A stretch of DNA of 64,000 bases from an uncultured Lysobacter sp. (GCA_946480055.1 CAMLID010000009.1:21567-85566); one strand, 5' to 3'; shown: positions 38,969 through 48,544, numbered from the stretch's first letter. Notes: generated from the letters alone by a model not told the origin. Translations and numbers: made by a program.

Positions 38969-40600
38969 GTGACGTCCGAACTGCCGCCCAGCAACGATCG
39001 CAACGAACCGCCAGGCGGCCGCACGCCGGCTACCGTGCCGGCCAACACCACGCCGAACCGGATCGAACCCGAATTCGGGCGCTGGACCAGCCTTCGTTTC
39101 GACCCACACAGCCGCCCGCCGCGACGGGAGCCGGCGCCGCCCTGGTTCGGCTGGGGCGCGGCCGGCGCGGTGATGCTGGTGCTGCTGGCCCTGGTGCTGC
39201 TGCGTCAGCCGCTGGCGGACCGGCTGTGGCCCGATTCACGCCTGCAGCAGTTGCGCAGCGACGCCGCCGCGGCCCTGCGCGAAGGCCGCCTGACTTCGCC
39301 CGACGGGCGCGGCGCGCGCGAACTCTACGAGGCCGCGCTGGCGCTGGATCCCGACCGCGGCGAAGCCCGCAGCGGCCTGACCCGAGTCGGCCAGGCCGCG
39401 CTGGTCCGGGCCGAGCAGGCGATCGTGCAACGCCGTTATGCCGACGCCCACGCCGCCCTCACTTTGGCCGGTGAGCTGGCGGTGCCGCGCGCCCAGGCCG
39501 ACGCCTTGGAGCGACGCTTGCGCGCCCGCGAAGCCGCCGACGCCGGCCTCGACCGTGTGCTGACGCAGGCCGCACAAGCACGTGCGGCCGGTCATCTCGA
39601 CGACGGCGAGAACGCGGCGCTGCCCCTGTATCAGCGGGTACTGGCCTTGCAGCCCGACCGCGTCGAGGCCCTGGAAGGCCGCGAGGACACCCTCGCCGAT
39701 CTGTTGCAGCAGGCGCGCCAGGCCCTGGCCCATGGCGATCTGCTCGCCGGCGCCGCGCGCATCCGTCGTGCCCAGGCCGCCGATGCCGGCCATGGCGAAC
39801 TGCCCGATGCCTTGGCCGAACTCGCACGCCGCGCCGACGCCCGTCGCGGCGAGGCCGAGCGCGAATTGCGTCGCGGCCGCCTGCTCGAAGCCACCGAGAG
39901 CTATCGCGACATCCTGGCGGCGCTGCCCGAGGACCCGGCAGCGCAGCGCGGCCTGGGCGCGGTTGCGAGCGCCTATGCGCAGCGCAGCGAACGCCTGGCC
40001 GCCGATTTCCGCTTCGACGAGGCCGCCGCGGCCTTGCGCGCGGCCGACGCGATCGCGCCAACCACCGCGGCCGTGGTCGAAGCGCGCCAGCATTTGGAAC
40101 GCGCGCGCCAGTCGCGCAAGCGTCTGGGCGGCGAACAGCCGATCGCCCAGCGTCAGCAGCGCCTGCGCGCCCTGCTGGCCGAAGCCGCCGCCGCCGAAGC
40201 GCGCGGCGAACTGCTGGCTCCGCCCGGCGACAGCGCCTACGACAAACTGCGCGCGGCGCAGGCGATCGCGCCGCAGGACCCCAAAGTGCGCGCCGCCGCC
40301 GCACGCCTGTTGCCGGCGGCGCGGCGTTGTTTCGAAAACGAGCTGCGCGGCAACCGGCTCAGCCGCGCCGGCGAATGCCTGGATGCGCGGCGCGCCTTGG
40401 AAGGCGAGGGCGCGGCCCTGGTGGATGCGCGTCGGCGTCTGGCGCAGCGTTGGATCGCGGTCGGCGATGAGCGCCTGGGGGCCGGGGAATTGCGCGCGGC
40501 GCAAGCGGCGCTGACTGCGGCGCGCGCCTTGGACTCGGGCGCGGTGGGCCTGGAGGATTTCGCCAACCGGGTGCGGGTTGCGGCGGCCGGAGTGAACTGA
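38969..40600 (+). CDS. Membrane-anchored helical-repeat protein next to relA
   Basis: A protein of about 543 residues. An N-terminal cytoplasmic segment of about 55 residues (basic, Pro-rich) is followed by one membrane helix (WFGWGAAGAVMLVLLALVLL). A long Ala/Arg/Glu/Leu-rich region then carries TPR-like pairs (GARELYEAALALDPDRGEARSGL, ALPLYQRVLALQPDRVEALEG, ATESYRDILAALPEDPAAQRGLG, AYDKLRAAQAIAPQDPKVRAA). Topology suggests a periplasmic TPR scaffold. GTG 38969 gives a sensible start; GTG 38939 is also possible. No family name recognised, but a gene of this kind downstream of relA is typical of Xanthomonads. Confidence 0.75.
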   Translation: MTSELPPSNDRNEPPGGRTPATVPANTTPNRIEPEFGRWTSLRFDPHSRPPRREPAPPWFGWGAAGAVMLVLLALVLLRQPLADRLWPDSRLQQLRSDAAAALREGRLTSPDGRGARELYEAALALDPDRGEARSGLTRVGQAALVRAEQAIVQRRYADAHAALTLAGELAVPRAQADALERRLRAREAADAGLDRVLTQAAQARAAGHLDDGENAALPLYQRVLALQPDRVEALEGREDTLADLLQQARQALAHGDLLAGAARIRRAQAADAGHGELPDALAELARRADARRGEAERELRRGRLLEATESYRDILAALPEDPAAQRGLGAVASAYAQRSERLAADFRFDEAAAALRAADAIAPTTAAVVEARQHLERARQSRKRLGGEQPIAQRQQRLRALLAEAAAAEARGELLAPPGDSAYDKLRAAQAIAPQDPKVRAAAARLLPAARRCFENELRGNRLSRAGECLDARRALEGEGAALVDARRRLAQRWIAVGDERLGAGELRAAQAALTAARALDSGAVGLEDFANRVRVAAAGVN

Positions 40601-40657
40601 CGCTCGGCTCGATCAGCTTTGCCTTGCTCGTCGCGTCCGCACAGTCCAGTTCTGCTT

Positions 40658-40764
40658 CGTAGGATGTGGTGAGCCGTAGGCGAACTGCATCGCCCGCCTG
40701 ATCCCCGGTATTGCCAAGCAGCGTGGACGCGATGGTGCGGTCGTCACCGCACCCTACGGCTACG
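40658..40764. repeat. Long imperfect inverted repeat
   Basis: An arm starting CGTAGGATGTGGTGAGCC (40658-40692) faces an imperfect inverted arm (about 40730-40764, containing CGCACCCTACGG). This resembles the GTAGG(A/G)TG-CGGTGA class of dispersed proteobacterial repeats and differs from the GGAGCGGCG REP family. It fills the spacer 40601-40784; no gene. Confidence 0.6.
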
Positions 40765-40784
40765 TCCTCATGGGAGGATCGGAT

Positions 40785-42890
40785 TCAACCCTTCCCATGC
40801 AACAACACCCGCCGCACCACCTCGCGAGCCGCATCCAAAGAGAAGTGCGTCTCCACATTGCGCAAACCGTTCTCCGCCAAGCGCTGCCACAGCACCGGAT
40901 CGCGATACAGCCGCAGCACGGCCTGCGCATAGTCGGCGGCGGTCTCGGCCACCAACGCGTCCTCGCCGTCGCGCAGATGCATGCCTTCGACCGCGCAGGC
41001 CGTGGCCACGACCGGCTGGCCGTGGGCCATGCTCAGGTTGACCTTGCCCTTGACCCCGGCGCCGTAGCGCAGCGGGGCCACGGCGATGCGCGCGCCGTCC
41101 ATGTATGGGTCGAGGTCGGGCACGTGGCCGTGGATCTCGATGCCGGGCTGCTCGGCGAGCGCGGCGATCTCCGGCGGCGCGTCGGCGCCGATGCAGTGGA
41201 AGCGCAGCTCCGGCAGTTCGGCGCGGATCAGCGGGAACACTTCGGTGGCGAACCAGCGCACCGCATCCACGTTCGGCGGATGGCGGAAGCCGCCGACGAA
41301 GACCAGGTCGCGGCGCTGTTCGAACGCGCGCCCCGGGCCGGCGACGCGGTGCAGATTGGACAGGATGTCGACCTGCGCCTGCGGCGCATCCTGAGCCAGC
41401 AAAGTGCGCTCGACCTCGCTGACCACGAAGGTCGCGTCGGCGCGCGCGATGATGTCCAGCTCCAGCTTGCGCGTGGCTTCGGCCGCGCGCGCCAGAGTGG
41501 CGTCGCCGGCGACTTCGGCGCCGCGGCGTTCGCGCAGGTAATGCAGATCGACGGTGTCGAACACCAGCCGCGCCTGCGGCGCGTATTTGCGCAGCAGCGG
41601 CAGCAGTTCGCGCAGCACGTAGTGACGGCAGACCATGACGGTGTCGAAGCGCGGGCCGTGCTCGCGCAGCCAGGCCGGCAGGCGACCCAGTTGCGGCGCG
41701 GTCCACACTTCCACGCCCATGCGCTGCATCGCCTCGACCGAAGCGTCGGTGTGGGCGAGGTAGGCCGGCACGAACACCACGTGCGCGCCTTCCTCCAGCA
41801 ACAGCCGCATCAGATTGACCAGGCGCAGCGAGCCGGAATCGCGATCCGGTTGCGGCACCAGCGCGTCGACGATCAACACGCTGCAGCGACCGCGCGCGAA
41901 CGCGGCGCGATCGGCCGGCGTATCGGGCGTCCACTGCGCCGGCAACACCTCGCGCCATTTGTCCGCGAACACGCCGCGGTTGCGCACCTGATAGGCCTTG
42001 ACGCCCGAACCGGTGTCGGTGCCGGCGGTGATGCCCTCGCAATGCACGACCCGCGACTTGGGCTGATAGACCACGCGCAGCCCGGCTGCGCGCACCGCGA
42101 AGGCGAGATCGGTGTCTTCGTAGTAAGCCGGCGCGTAGCGCGTGTCGAAACGGCCCAGGCGCTCGAACAGCGCGGTCGGCAGCGCGATCGCCGCGCCCGA
42201 GCAATAATCGGCGTCGCGCAGGAACGCGTAGCGCGGATGATCGGGCGCGTCGAAGCGGCCGTAGTTCCAGCCGCTGGCATCGGCGAACACGATCCCGCCG
42301 GCTTCCTGCAGGCGGCCGTCGGGATAGACCAGCTGCGCGCCGACCAGACCGACGTCGGCGTACTCGCCGAACGTCGCCAGCAGCACGTCCAGCCAGCCCG
42401 GCTGGGGGATGGTGTCGTTGTTGAGGAAGACCACGTACTCGCCGCGCGCCAGCGCCGCGCCGTCGTTGCAGGCGGCGATGAATCCGCCGTTCTGGCTGCG
42501 GCGGTGGTAGCGCAGCCCCTCAACCTGGCGCAGCGAGGCTTCGGTGGCGTCGGAGCTGCCGTCGTCGACCACGATCACTTCGAATGCGGCCTCGGACGGG
42601 CGCGCGGCGAGCGCGCGCAGGCAGGCCAGGGTGTGGGCGAACTGGTTGTAGACCGGGATCACGATGCTGGCGCGCGGCGTGTCCGAGGTCGGCAGCGCGA
42701 ACGGGGCGAACGGCTCGGACTGCGGCAGCCACAGGGCCGCGCGCTGGGCATCGGGCAGGCGATGGAACTGGCGCAGGACGCGCTGCCAGGAGGCGCTCAG
42801 ACCGCGGGTTCGCAGGCTGATCAGGCCGCGCCGCGCCAGGCCCGTTCCCCGGTCCAGCAAAAACCGAAGATCGGTCCAACTCATCGCCAT
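40785..42890 (-). CDS. Two-domain glycosyltransferase (GT2 then GT4)
   Basis: A 701-residue soluble protein. Residues about 75-320 are a GT-A family 2 transferase: SIVIPVYNQFAHTLACL, VIVVDDGSSDAT, FIAACNDGA, VFLNNDTIPQPGWLD (DxD-like) and YYEDTDLAFAVRAAGL. Residues about 350-701 are a GT-B domain: RCSVLIVDALVPQPDRDSGS, VFDTVDLHYLRERR, FVGGFRHPPNVDAVRWF, EIHGHVPDLDPYMDGARIAVAPLRYGAGVKGKVNLSMAHGQPVV and TACAVEGM. Such fusions occur in O-antigen and surface-glycan clusters, but no other glycan gene is nearby. Sugar donors are unknown. Starts MAMSW or MSW are both possible. Confidence 0.9.
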   Translation of the reverse strand: MAMSWTDLRFLLDRGTGLARRGLISLRTRGLSASWQRVLRQFHRLPDAQRAALWLPQSEPFAPFALPTSDTPRASIVIPVYNQFAHTLACLRALAARPSEAAFEVIVVDDGSSDATEASLRQVEGLRYHRRSQNGGFIAACNDGAALARGEYVVFLNNDTIPQPGWLDVLLATFGEYADVGLVGAQLVYPDGRLQEAGGIVFADASGWNYGRFDAPDHPRYAFLRDADYCSGAAIALPTALFERLGRFDTRYAPAYYEDTDLAFAVRAAGLRVVYQPKSRVVHCEGITAGTDTGSGVKAYQVRNRGVFADKWREVLPAQWTPDTPADRAAFARGRCSVLIVDALVPQPDRDSGSLRLVNLMRLLLEEGAHVVFVPAYLAHTDASVEAMQRMGVEVWTAPQLGRLPAWLREHGPRFDTVMVCRHYVLRELLPLLRKYAPQARLVFDTVDLHYLRERRGAEVAGDATLARAAEATRKLELDIIARADATFVVSEVERTLLAQDAPQAQVDILSNLHRVAGPGRAFEQRRDLVFVGGFRHPPNVDAVRWFATEVFPLIRAELPELRFHCIGADAPPEIAALAEQPGIEIHGHVPDLDPYMDGARIAVAPLRYGAGVKGKVNLSMAHGQPVVATACAVEGMHLRDGEDALVAETAADYAQAVLRLYRDPVLWQRLAENGLRNVETHFSLDAAREVVRRVLLHGKG

Positions 42891-43006
42891 CGATCGCTCG
42901 TCATGCTGAAGGGAATCCTTACTACGGGGTCGGGGGCCGGGCCCGCCGCGCGGCGGCGCCGGCCGGCTGCGTTAGACTCGAAGGCTACGAGGGCGCAGCC
43001 CTGTCA

Positions 43007-45421
43007 TTGTCCCATGCCGTGGCCCGAATCGATTACGACGAAGACGACACCTCCGACGACTCCCGGTCGCACGACGGCGGCGCCCCGACCTGGAAACGGC
43101 GCCTGGTCACCTGGGTCCTGGCCGCGATCGGCCTGGGGCTGGGTTTCCTGATCCCCTATACGCTCTACCTCAATCACGAAGTCGGACAACGCTTCGGCCA
43201 GCTGCGCTGGCAGATCCCCACGCGCGTCTATGCGCGGCCGCTGGAACTGACTCCCGGCTTAACCCTGGACGCGGGCACGCTCAAGACCGAGCTCGACGCC
43301 TCGGCCTACCGCGACGACGGCACCGGCGCGCGCACCGGCACCTACGCCCGCGAGGGCGGCCGCTGGATCATCTCCAGCCGCGGCTACAACGATGTCGACG
43401 GCGCGGTCGCCGCGCGCCGGATCGAAGTGGTGCTGTCCGGCAGCCGCGTCGCCAGCCTGCGCGAAGCCGGCACCAAGAAATCGCTGAAGGTCGCGCGCCT
43501 GGACCCGGCGCGCATCGCCACCCTGTACGGGCAGAAGCAGGAAGAGCGCCGCCTGGTGCGGATCGAGGACGTGCCCGAACTGCTGGTCACCGGCCTGCAG
43601 GCGGTCGAGGACCGCGATTTCAATAGCCATTTCGGCATCGATATCTCCGGCATGATCCGCGCGGCGTTCAAGACCGCGACCGGCACCCGCCAGGGCGCCA
43701 GCACCCTGACCCAGCAGCTCGCGCGCAGCGGCCTGCTCGGCATCGGCCAGGAGCAGACCCCGACCCGCAAGGCCAAGGAAATCCTGTATGCGCTGCTGAT
43801 CGAGGCGCGCTACGACAAGCGCACCATCCTCGAGGCCTATTTCAACCAGGTCTACCTGGGCCAGCGCGGTTCGCAGGCGATCCACGGCGTCGCCGCCGGC
43901 GCCGAGTTCTGGTTCGGCCGCGACCTGCGCGACCTCAGCACCGAGCAGTTCGCGCTGCTGATCGGCATCGTCAAGGGGCCGTCGTACTACGACCCGCGCC
44001 GCAATCCCGAACGCGCGCTGGAACGGCGCAACTTCGTGCTCGGCGAAATGCACGAGACCCAGCTGATCGACGATGCCGAATACCAGCGCGCGCTGAAGAC
44101 GCCGCTGGGCATCACCAAGACCCCGGGCAGCACCGCCGCCAACCGTTTCCCGGCCTACGTCGATCTGGTTCGCCGCCAGCTGGCGCGCGACTATCCGGCC
44201 GATGCGCTGGCCGGCGCCGGCCTGAGCGTGATGAGCGGCATGGCGCCGTCGGCCCAGGCCCAGGCCGAGGGCGCGGTCGCACGCACCCTCAAGAGCCTGG
44301 ACAACAAGCGCCGCCCGCCGCTGCAGGCCGGCCTGGTGGTCACCGACGTGCACAACGGCGAAGTGGTGGCCGTGGTCGGCAGCCGCGATGCCGCCCAACA
44401 CGGTTTCAACCGCGCGGTCGAAGCGCAGCGGCCGGTGGGTTCGCTGCTCAAACCCTTCGTGTATCTGCTCGCGCTGGCCCAGCCGGGCAAGTACTCGCTG
44501 GCCAGCTACGTCGACGATTCGCCGGTTACCGTGACCCTGGGCAAAGGCAGGCGCTGGAACCCCGGCAACTCCGACGGCCGCAGCCACGGCACGGTGCGCC
44601 TGATCGACGCGCTGGCGCAGTCCTACAACCAGGCCACCGTGCGGGTCGGCATGCAGGTCGCGCCCGAGCGCGTGGCCGGTCTGATCAAGACCCTGGCCGG
44701 CATCGAGACCGACCCGAACCCCTCGCTGATCCTGGGCGCGGTCGACCAGAGCCCGTACGCGATGGCGCAGCTGTACCAGTTCCTCGCCTCCGGCGGCGAG
44801 ATCCAGCCGCTGCATGCGGTGCGCGGCGTGCTCGACGCCAACGGCAAGGCGGTCAACCGTTACGACAAGGAACCGGCGCCGGCCCAGGAAGGCGACGCGA
44901 TCGCCGCGCGCCTGATCACCATCGCCTTGCAGCAGGCGGTGTCCAGCGGCACCGGCCGCCAGCTGGTCAATGACGGCCTCGGCCGCCTGTCGCCGGCCGG
45001 CAAGACCGGCACCAGCAACGACGGCCGCGACAGCTGGTTCGCCGGCTGGACCGGCGACCACCTCGCGGTGATCTGGGTCGGCAACGACCAGAACCAGACC
45101 ACCGGCCTGTACGGCGCCACCGGTGCGATGCGGGTGTGGTCGGCGATCTTCTCGCGCCTGCCCAGCGCGCCGCTGCAGGTCGGCGACAAGGGCATCGACT
45201 GGCAGTTCATCGTCAACCAGAACACCACCGACCCGGGCTGCGCCAGCGCGCGCCGCTTCGCCTTCGTCGCCGGGTTCGCTCCCGACTACGCGCCGTGCCC
45301 GATGCCGCAGGCCGAGCCGGAGCAGGAAAGCGGCGGCTGGCGCGACTGGTTCGGTATCGGCAAACGCGACGACGAGCAGCAGGCTCCGGCCGAAACCCCG
45401 CCGCCGCCGCAGGAGCAGTGA
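43007..45421 (+). CDS. mrcB: Penicillin-binding protein 1B
   Basis: An 804-residue bifunctional peptidoglycan synthase. A short acidic cytoplasmic N-terminus, a membrane helix (LVTWVLAAIGLGLGFLIPYTLYL) and a UB2H-like segment precede a GT51 glycosyltransferase with VEDRDFNSHFGIDI (catalytic Glu, about 200) and GASTLTQQLARS. The transpeptidase has GSLLKPF (Ser about 479), SYNQATVRVG (SxN) and KTGTSND (Lys about 666). A disordered Gln/Pro/Glu tail ends it. A TTG at 43007 is used; GTG 43019 four codons later is an alternative, and neither has a clear ribosome-binding site. Confidence 0.95.
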   Translation: MSHAVARIDYDEDDTSDDSRSHDGGAPTWKRRLVTWVLAAIGLGLGFLIPYTLYLNHEVGQRFGQLRWQIPTRVYARPLELTPGLTLDAGTLKTELDASAYRDDGTGARTGTYAREGGRWIISSRGYNDVDGAVAARRIEVVLSGSRVASLREAGTKKSLKVARLDPARIATLYGQKQEERRLVRIEDVPELLVTGLQAVEDRDFNSHFGIDISGMIRAAFKTATGTRQGASTLTQQLARSGLLGIGQEQTPTRKAKEILYALLIEARYDKRTILEAYFNQVYLGQRGSQAIHGVAAGAEFWFGRDLRDLSTEQFALLIGIVKGPSYYDPRRNPERALERRNFVLGEMHETQLIDDAEYQRALKTPLGITKTPGSTAANRFPAYVDLVRRQLARDYPADALAGAGLSVMSGMAPSAQAQAEGAVARTLKSLDNKRRPPLQAGLVVTDVHNGEVVAVVGSRDAAQHGFNRAVEAQRPVGSLLKPFVYLLALAQPGKYSLASYVDDSPVTVTLGKGRRWNPGNSDGRSHGTVRLIDALAQSYNQATVRVGMQVAPERVAGLIKTLAGIETDPNPSLILGAVDQSPYAMAQLYQFLASGGEIQPLHAVRGVLDANGKAVNRYDKEPAPAQEGDAIAARLITIALQQAVSSGTGRQLVNDGLGRLSPAGKTGTSNDGRDSWFAGWTGDHLAVIWVGNDQNQTTGLYGATGAMRVWSAIFSRLPSAPLQVGDKGIDWQFIVNQNTTDPGCASARRFAFVAGFAPDYAPCPMPQAEPEQESGGWRDWFGIGKRDDEQQAPAETPPPPQEQ

Positions 45422-45425
45422 AGTG

Positions 45426-45995
45426 ATGAGGTTCCGTTTCGCCGCGCCGCTGGCGCTGAGCGCCCTTTGCGCGGCCTGCGTCACCGCGCCGCCCGCGCCG
45501 GAACCGGCCTACGACGCCGAGACCGCGGTCGTGGCGATCCGCCGCTCCGCGGCCGGCGTGCGCGAGCTCGACGTGCAGCCGCTGCGCGACAACCGGGTCG
45601 AGGATCTGCGCCAGAGCGCGACGGCGCTGGAGAAACAGCGCAAGTACACCGAGTCCGCCGCCGCGCTGGACCAGGCCCTGGCGATCAACGCCGGCGATCC
45701 GGCTTTGCTGCAGGAGCGCGCCGAGGCGTCGCTGCTGCTGCGCAAGCTCGACGACGCCGAGCGCTACGCCAAGCAAGCCTTCGACGGCGGTTCCAAGGTC
45801 GGCCCGCTGTGCCGCCGGCACTGGTCGACGATCGCGGCCGTGCGCCAGCACCGGCTGGACGTGCTGAAGACCACGCCGGTCTACAAGGAAGACATGGCCG
45901 CCGCCAGCGCGAACATCGCCCAGACCGGCAAGGACGTGGCCGCCGCGCGCGCCCAGGTCGACGCCTGCACCGTTACCGCGCCGCCGCGGTACTGA
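45426..45995 (+). CDS. TPR lipoprotein, candidate PBP1b activator (LpoP-like)
   Basis: A 189-residue protein starting four bases after the mrcB stop, so translation is probably coupled. The leader RFRFAAPLALSALCAAC suggests lipidation at Cys 18, although Cys at -3 is not a canonical lipobox. A short Pro/Glu linker is followed by two TPR-like units (ATALEKQRKYTESAAALDQALAINAGDPALLQERAEASLLLRKLDDAERYAKQAF), then a C-terminal helical part with two Cys (PLCRRHW, VDACTVT). In Pseudomonas the TPR lipoprotein LpoP, encoded beside ponB/mrcB, activates PBP1b. Role here is inferred from synteny and architecture. Confidence 0.75.
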   Translation: MRFRFAAPLALSALCAACVTAPPAPEPAYDAETAVVAIRRSAAGVRELDVQPLRDNRVEDLRQSATALEKQRKYTESAAALDQALAINAGDPALLQERAEASLLLRKLDDAERYAKQAFDGGSKVGPLCRRHWSTIAAVRQHRLDVLKTTPVYKEDMAAASANIAQTGKDVAAARAQVDACTVTAPPRY

Positions 45996-46014
45996 CGTCG
46001 ATGAGGTCCCTGTA

Positions 46015-48123
46015 ATGGAGCCTGGCCGCCTCGGCGTAGCCAGCCGCGCCGCATTGAGCGAGGGCGGCGACCTCGCGCGCAGCCTGTCCGCGTTCGCGCC
46101 GCGGCCGGCGCAGCAGGACCTCTCGGTCGCGATCGCCGACGCCTTCGAGGCGCGCGGCACCCTGCTGGCCGAGGCCGGCACCGGCACCGGCAAGACCTAC
46201 GCCTACCTGGTGCCGGCGCTGCTGTCGGGCCTGAAGACCATCGTTTCCACCGGTACCCGCGCGCTCCAGGACCAGCTCTACCACCGCGATCTGCCGCGGG
46301 TCCGCGACGCGCTCGGGATCGGGCTCAAGACCGCGCTGCTGAAGGGGCGCGCGAACTATCTGTGCCACTACCGCCTGAAGCAGGCCCAGGGCGAGCCGCG
46401 CTTCGGCAGCCGCGAACTGGCGGCGCAGTTCCAGCGCATCGTGTCCTGGTCAGGGCGCACCCGCATGGGCGACTTGGCCGAGCTGGAGGCGCTGCCCGAG
46501 GATTCGCCGCTGCTGCCGATGGTGACCTCGACCGCCGAGAACTGCCTGGGCAGCGAATGCCCGTTCTTCGGCGACTGCTTCGTGGTCCAGGCGCGCCAGC
46601 GCGCCCAGGCCGCCGACGTGGTGGTGGTCAACCACCACCTGCTGCTGGCCGACCTGGCCCTGAAGCAGGAAGGCTTCGGCGAAATCCTGCCCGGGGCCCA
46701 GGCCTTCGTGGTCGACGAGGCGCACCAGTTGCCCGATCTGGCCGCGCAGTTCTTCGGCGAGGCCCTGAGCGCGCGGCCGCTGGTCGAACTGGCGCGCGAT
46801 GCCCTGGCCGAGTGCAAGAACTCGCCGGGTTCGCTGGCGGTGATGCAGGGGCCGGCGCGCGATCTCGAACAGGCGGTGCGCGGGTTGCGCGCGGCCATGG
46901 ACGAATTGCCGGTGCGCGCGACCCGCAAGCGCGCGGCCGAGCTGCCCGAGGTCGAGTACGCCTTCGACGTGCTGGCCGCGGCGCTGCAGCAGATCCAGAC
47001 CGCGCTGGCGCCGCTGCGCGAGGCCGCGCCCGGGTTCGACGGCTGCCACGCGCGCGCCAAGGAATTCGAAGCGCGCCTGCGCCGTTGGCGCGGCGAACCG
47101 CGCAGCCACGGCGACGCCGACGACATCGTCGACGAGGAAGGCGACCCCTTCGAAGTGCGCGTGCCGCTGCCGACCGGGGACGCCGACGGTTTCGGCGAGG
47201 ATCCGCCGCCGCCGCAGGCCGATGCCAGCGTGCTCTGGTACGAACTGACCGCGCGCGGCTTCCGCCTCAGCCGCACCCCGCTGGATGTCGCCGGACCCCT
47301 GGCCGAGCACCGCGAACGTTCGCGCGCGGCCTGGGTGTTCACCTCGGCCACGCTCGCGGTCGGCGGCCAGTTCCAGCATTACGCACACAAGCTCGGTCTG
47401 GTCGAACCCAAGACCCTGCTCGCGCCGAGCCCGTTCGACTGGCCGCGGCAGGCGCTGTGCTATCTGCCGCGCGGCCTGCCCGATCCGATGGTGCGCCACT
47501 ACAACGAGAGCCTGGTCGACAAGCTGCGGCCGGTGCTGGAGGCCTCGGGCGGGCGCGCCTTCGTCCTGTTCGCCTCGCACCGGGCCCTGCGCGAGGCCGC
47601 CGAACTGCTGCGCGGCGGGCCCTGGCCGCTGTTCGTGCAGGGCGAAGCGCCGCGACCGGTGCTGCTGGAGCGCTTCCGCGCCTCCGGCAACGGCGTGCTG
47701 CTGGGCGCGGCGAGTTTCCGCGAGGGCGTGGACGTGGCCGGCGAGGCGCTGAGCGTGGTGGTGATCGACAAGCTGCCGTTCGCCGCCCCCGACGATCCGG
47801 TGTTCGAGGCGCGCCTGGACGCGATCCGCCGCGGCGGCGGCAATCCCTTCCGCGACGAACAGCTGCCGCAGGCGGTGATCGCGCTCAAGCAGGGCGCCGG
47901 CCGTTTGATCCGCACCGAGACCGACCGCGGCGTGCTGGTGCTGTGCGACCCGCGCCTGCTGTCCAAAAGCTACGGCCGGGTGTTCCTGGATTCGCTGCCG
48001 CCGCTGCCGCGGACCCGCGAGATCGCCGACGTGGCGGCGTTCTTCGCCCCGGGCGCCGATGCTGCGCGGGCCGAGTCGCTAGAATCTGGCTTGGACCCCA
48101 GCGAGGAGCAGGACCGTGACTGA
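46015..48123 (+). CDS. yoaA: ATP-dependent helicase YoaA/DinG family
   Basis: A 702-residue XPD-like superfamily 2 helicase. Walker A is AEAGTGTGKTYAYLVPALL, with RALQDQLY following. Four Cys of an iron-sulphur cluster lie in NYLCHYR, AENCLGSECPFFGDC. VVVNHHLLLADL, VDEAHQLPDLAAQFF (DEAH), FTSATLAVGG, FRASGNGVLLGAASFREGVDVAGEAL and VIALKQGAGRLIRTETDRG follow. The cluster spacing and absence of an exonuclease domain fit YoaA rather than Gram-positive DinG. In E. coli YoaA works with Pol III chi in repair of stalled replication. ATG 46015 has GAGG eight bases upstream. Confidence 0.94.
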   Translation: MEPGRLGVASRAALSEGGDLARSLSAFAPRPAQQDLSVAIADAFEARGTLLAEAGTGTGKTYAYLVPALLSGLKTIVSTGTRALQDQLYHRDLPRVRDALGIGLKTALLKGRANYLCHYRLKQAQGEPRFGSRELAAQFQRIVSWSGRTRMGDLAELEALPEDSPLLPMVTSTAENCLGSECPFFGDCFVVQARQRAQAADVVVVNHHLLLADLALKQEGFGEILPGAQAFVVDEAHQLPDLAAQFFGEALSARPLVELARDALAECKNSPGSLAVMQGPARDLEQAVRGLRAAMDELPVRATRKRAAELPEVEYAFDVLAAALQQIQTALAPLREAAPGFDGCHARAKEFEARLRRWRGEPRSHGDADDIVDEEGDPFEVRVPLPTGDADGFGEDPPPPQADASVLWYELTARGFRLSRTPLDVAGPLAEHRERSRAAWVFTSATLAVGGQFQHYAHKLGLVEPKTLLAPSPFDWPRQALCYLPRGLPDPMVRHYNESLVDKLRPVLEASGGRAFVLFASHRALREAAELLRGGPWPLFVQGEAPRPVLLERFRASGNGVLLGAASFREGVDVAGEALSVVVIDKLPFAAPDDPVFEARLDAIRRGGGNPFRDEQLPQAVIALKQGAGRLIRTETDRGVLVLCDPRLLSKSYGRVFLDSLPPLPRTREIADVAAFFAPGADAARAESLESGLDPSEEQDRD

Positions 48124-48544
48124 CACCGATCAAAGCCGCAAACCGCGCGTGCACGGACTGGGCGGCGTGTTCTTCAAGGCCCAGGACCCGGCCGCGCTGT
48201 CGCAGTGGTACGCGCGCCACCTCGGCATCGACGCCCAGGACTGGGGCGGCGCGCTGATGTTCTGGAACCGTGCCGACACCGGCGAAAGCGCCTGCACGGT
48301 GTGGTCGCCGTTCAAGGCCGATACCGAGTACTTCAAGCCCAGCGACAAGCCCTACATGCTCAACTACCGCGTCGACGACCTCGCCGGCACCCTGGCCGCG
48401 CTGCGCGCCGAGGGCTGCCAGGTGCTGGACCGTTACGAGGAAAGCGAGCAGGGCAAGTTCGGCTACGTGGTCGACCCGGAAGGCGCACTGATCGAACTGT
48501 GGCAGCCGGCGCCCGACGATGCGTCGACCGCGCCGCCCGCCTGA
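48116..48544 (+). CDS. VOC-family (glyoxalase-fold) protein
   Basis: A 142-residue single-domain VOC protein. It reads GLGGVFFKAQDPAALSQWYARHLGID (first beta-alpha-beta), MFWNRADTG, MLNYRVDDLAGTLAALRAEGCQVLDRYEESEQGKFGYVVDPEGALIELWQP (second module with the metal-site Glu). The GTG start overlaps the end of yoaA by eight bases and has GAGGAG seven bases upstream. The family includes dioxygenases, lyases and antibiotic-binding proteins; nothing here picks one. Cytoplasmic. Confidence 0.9.
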   Translation: MTDTDQSRKPRVHGLGGVFFKAQDPAALSQWYARHLGIDAQDWGGALMFWNRADTGESACTVWSPFKADTEYFKPSDKPYMLNYRVDDLAGTLAALRAEGCQVLDRYEESEQGKFGYVVDPEGALIELWQPAPDDASTAPPA

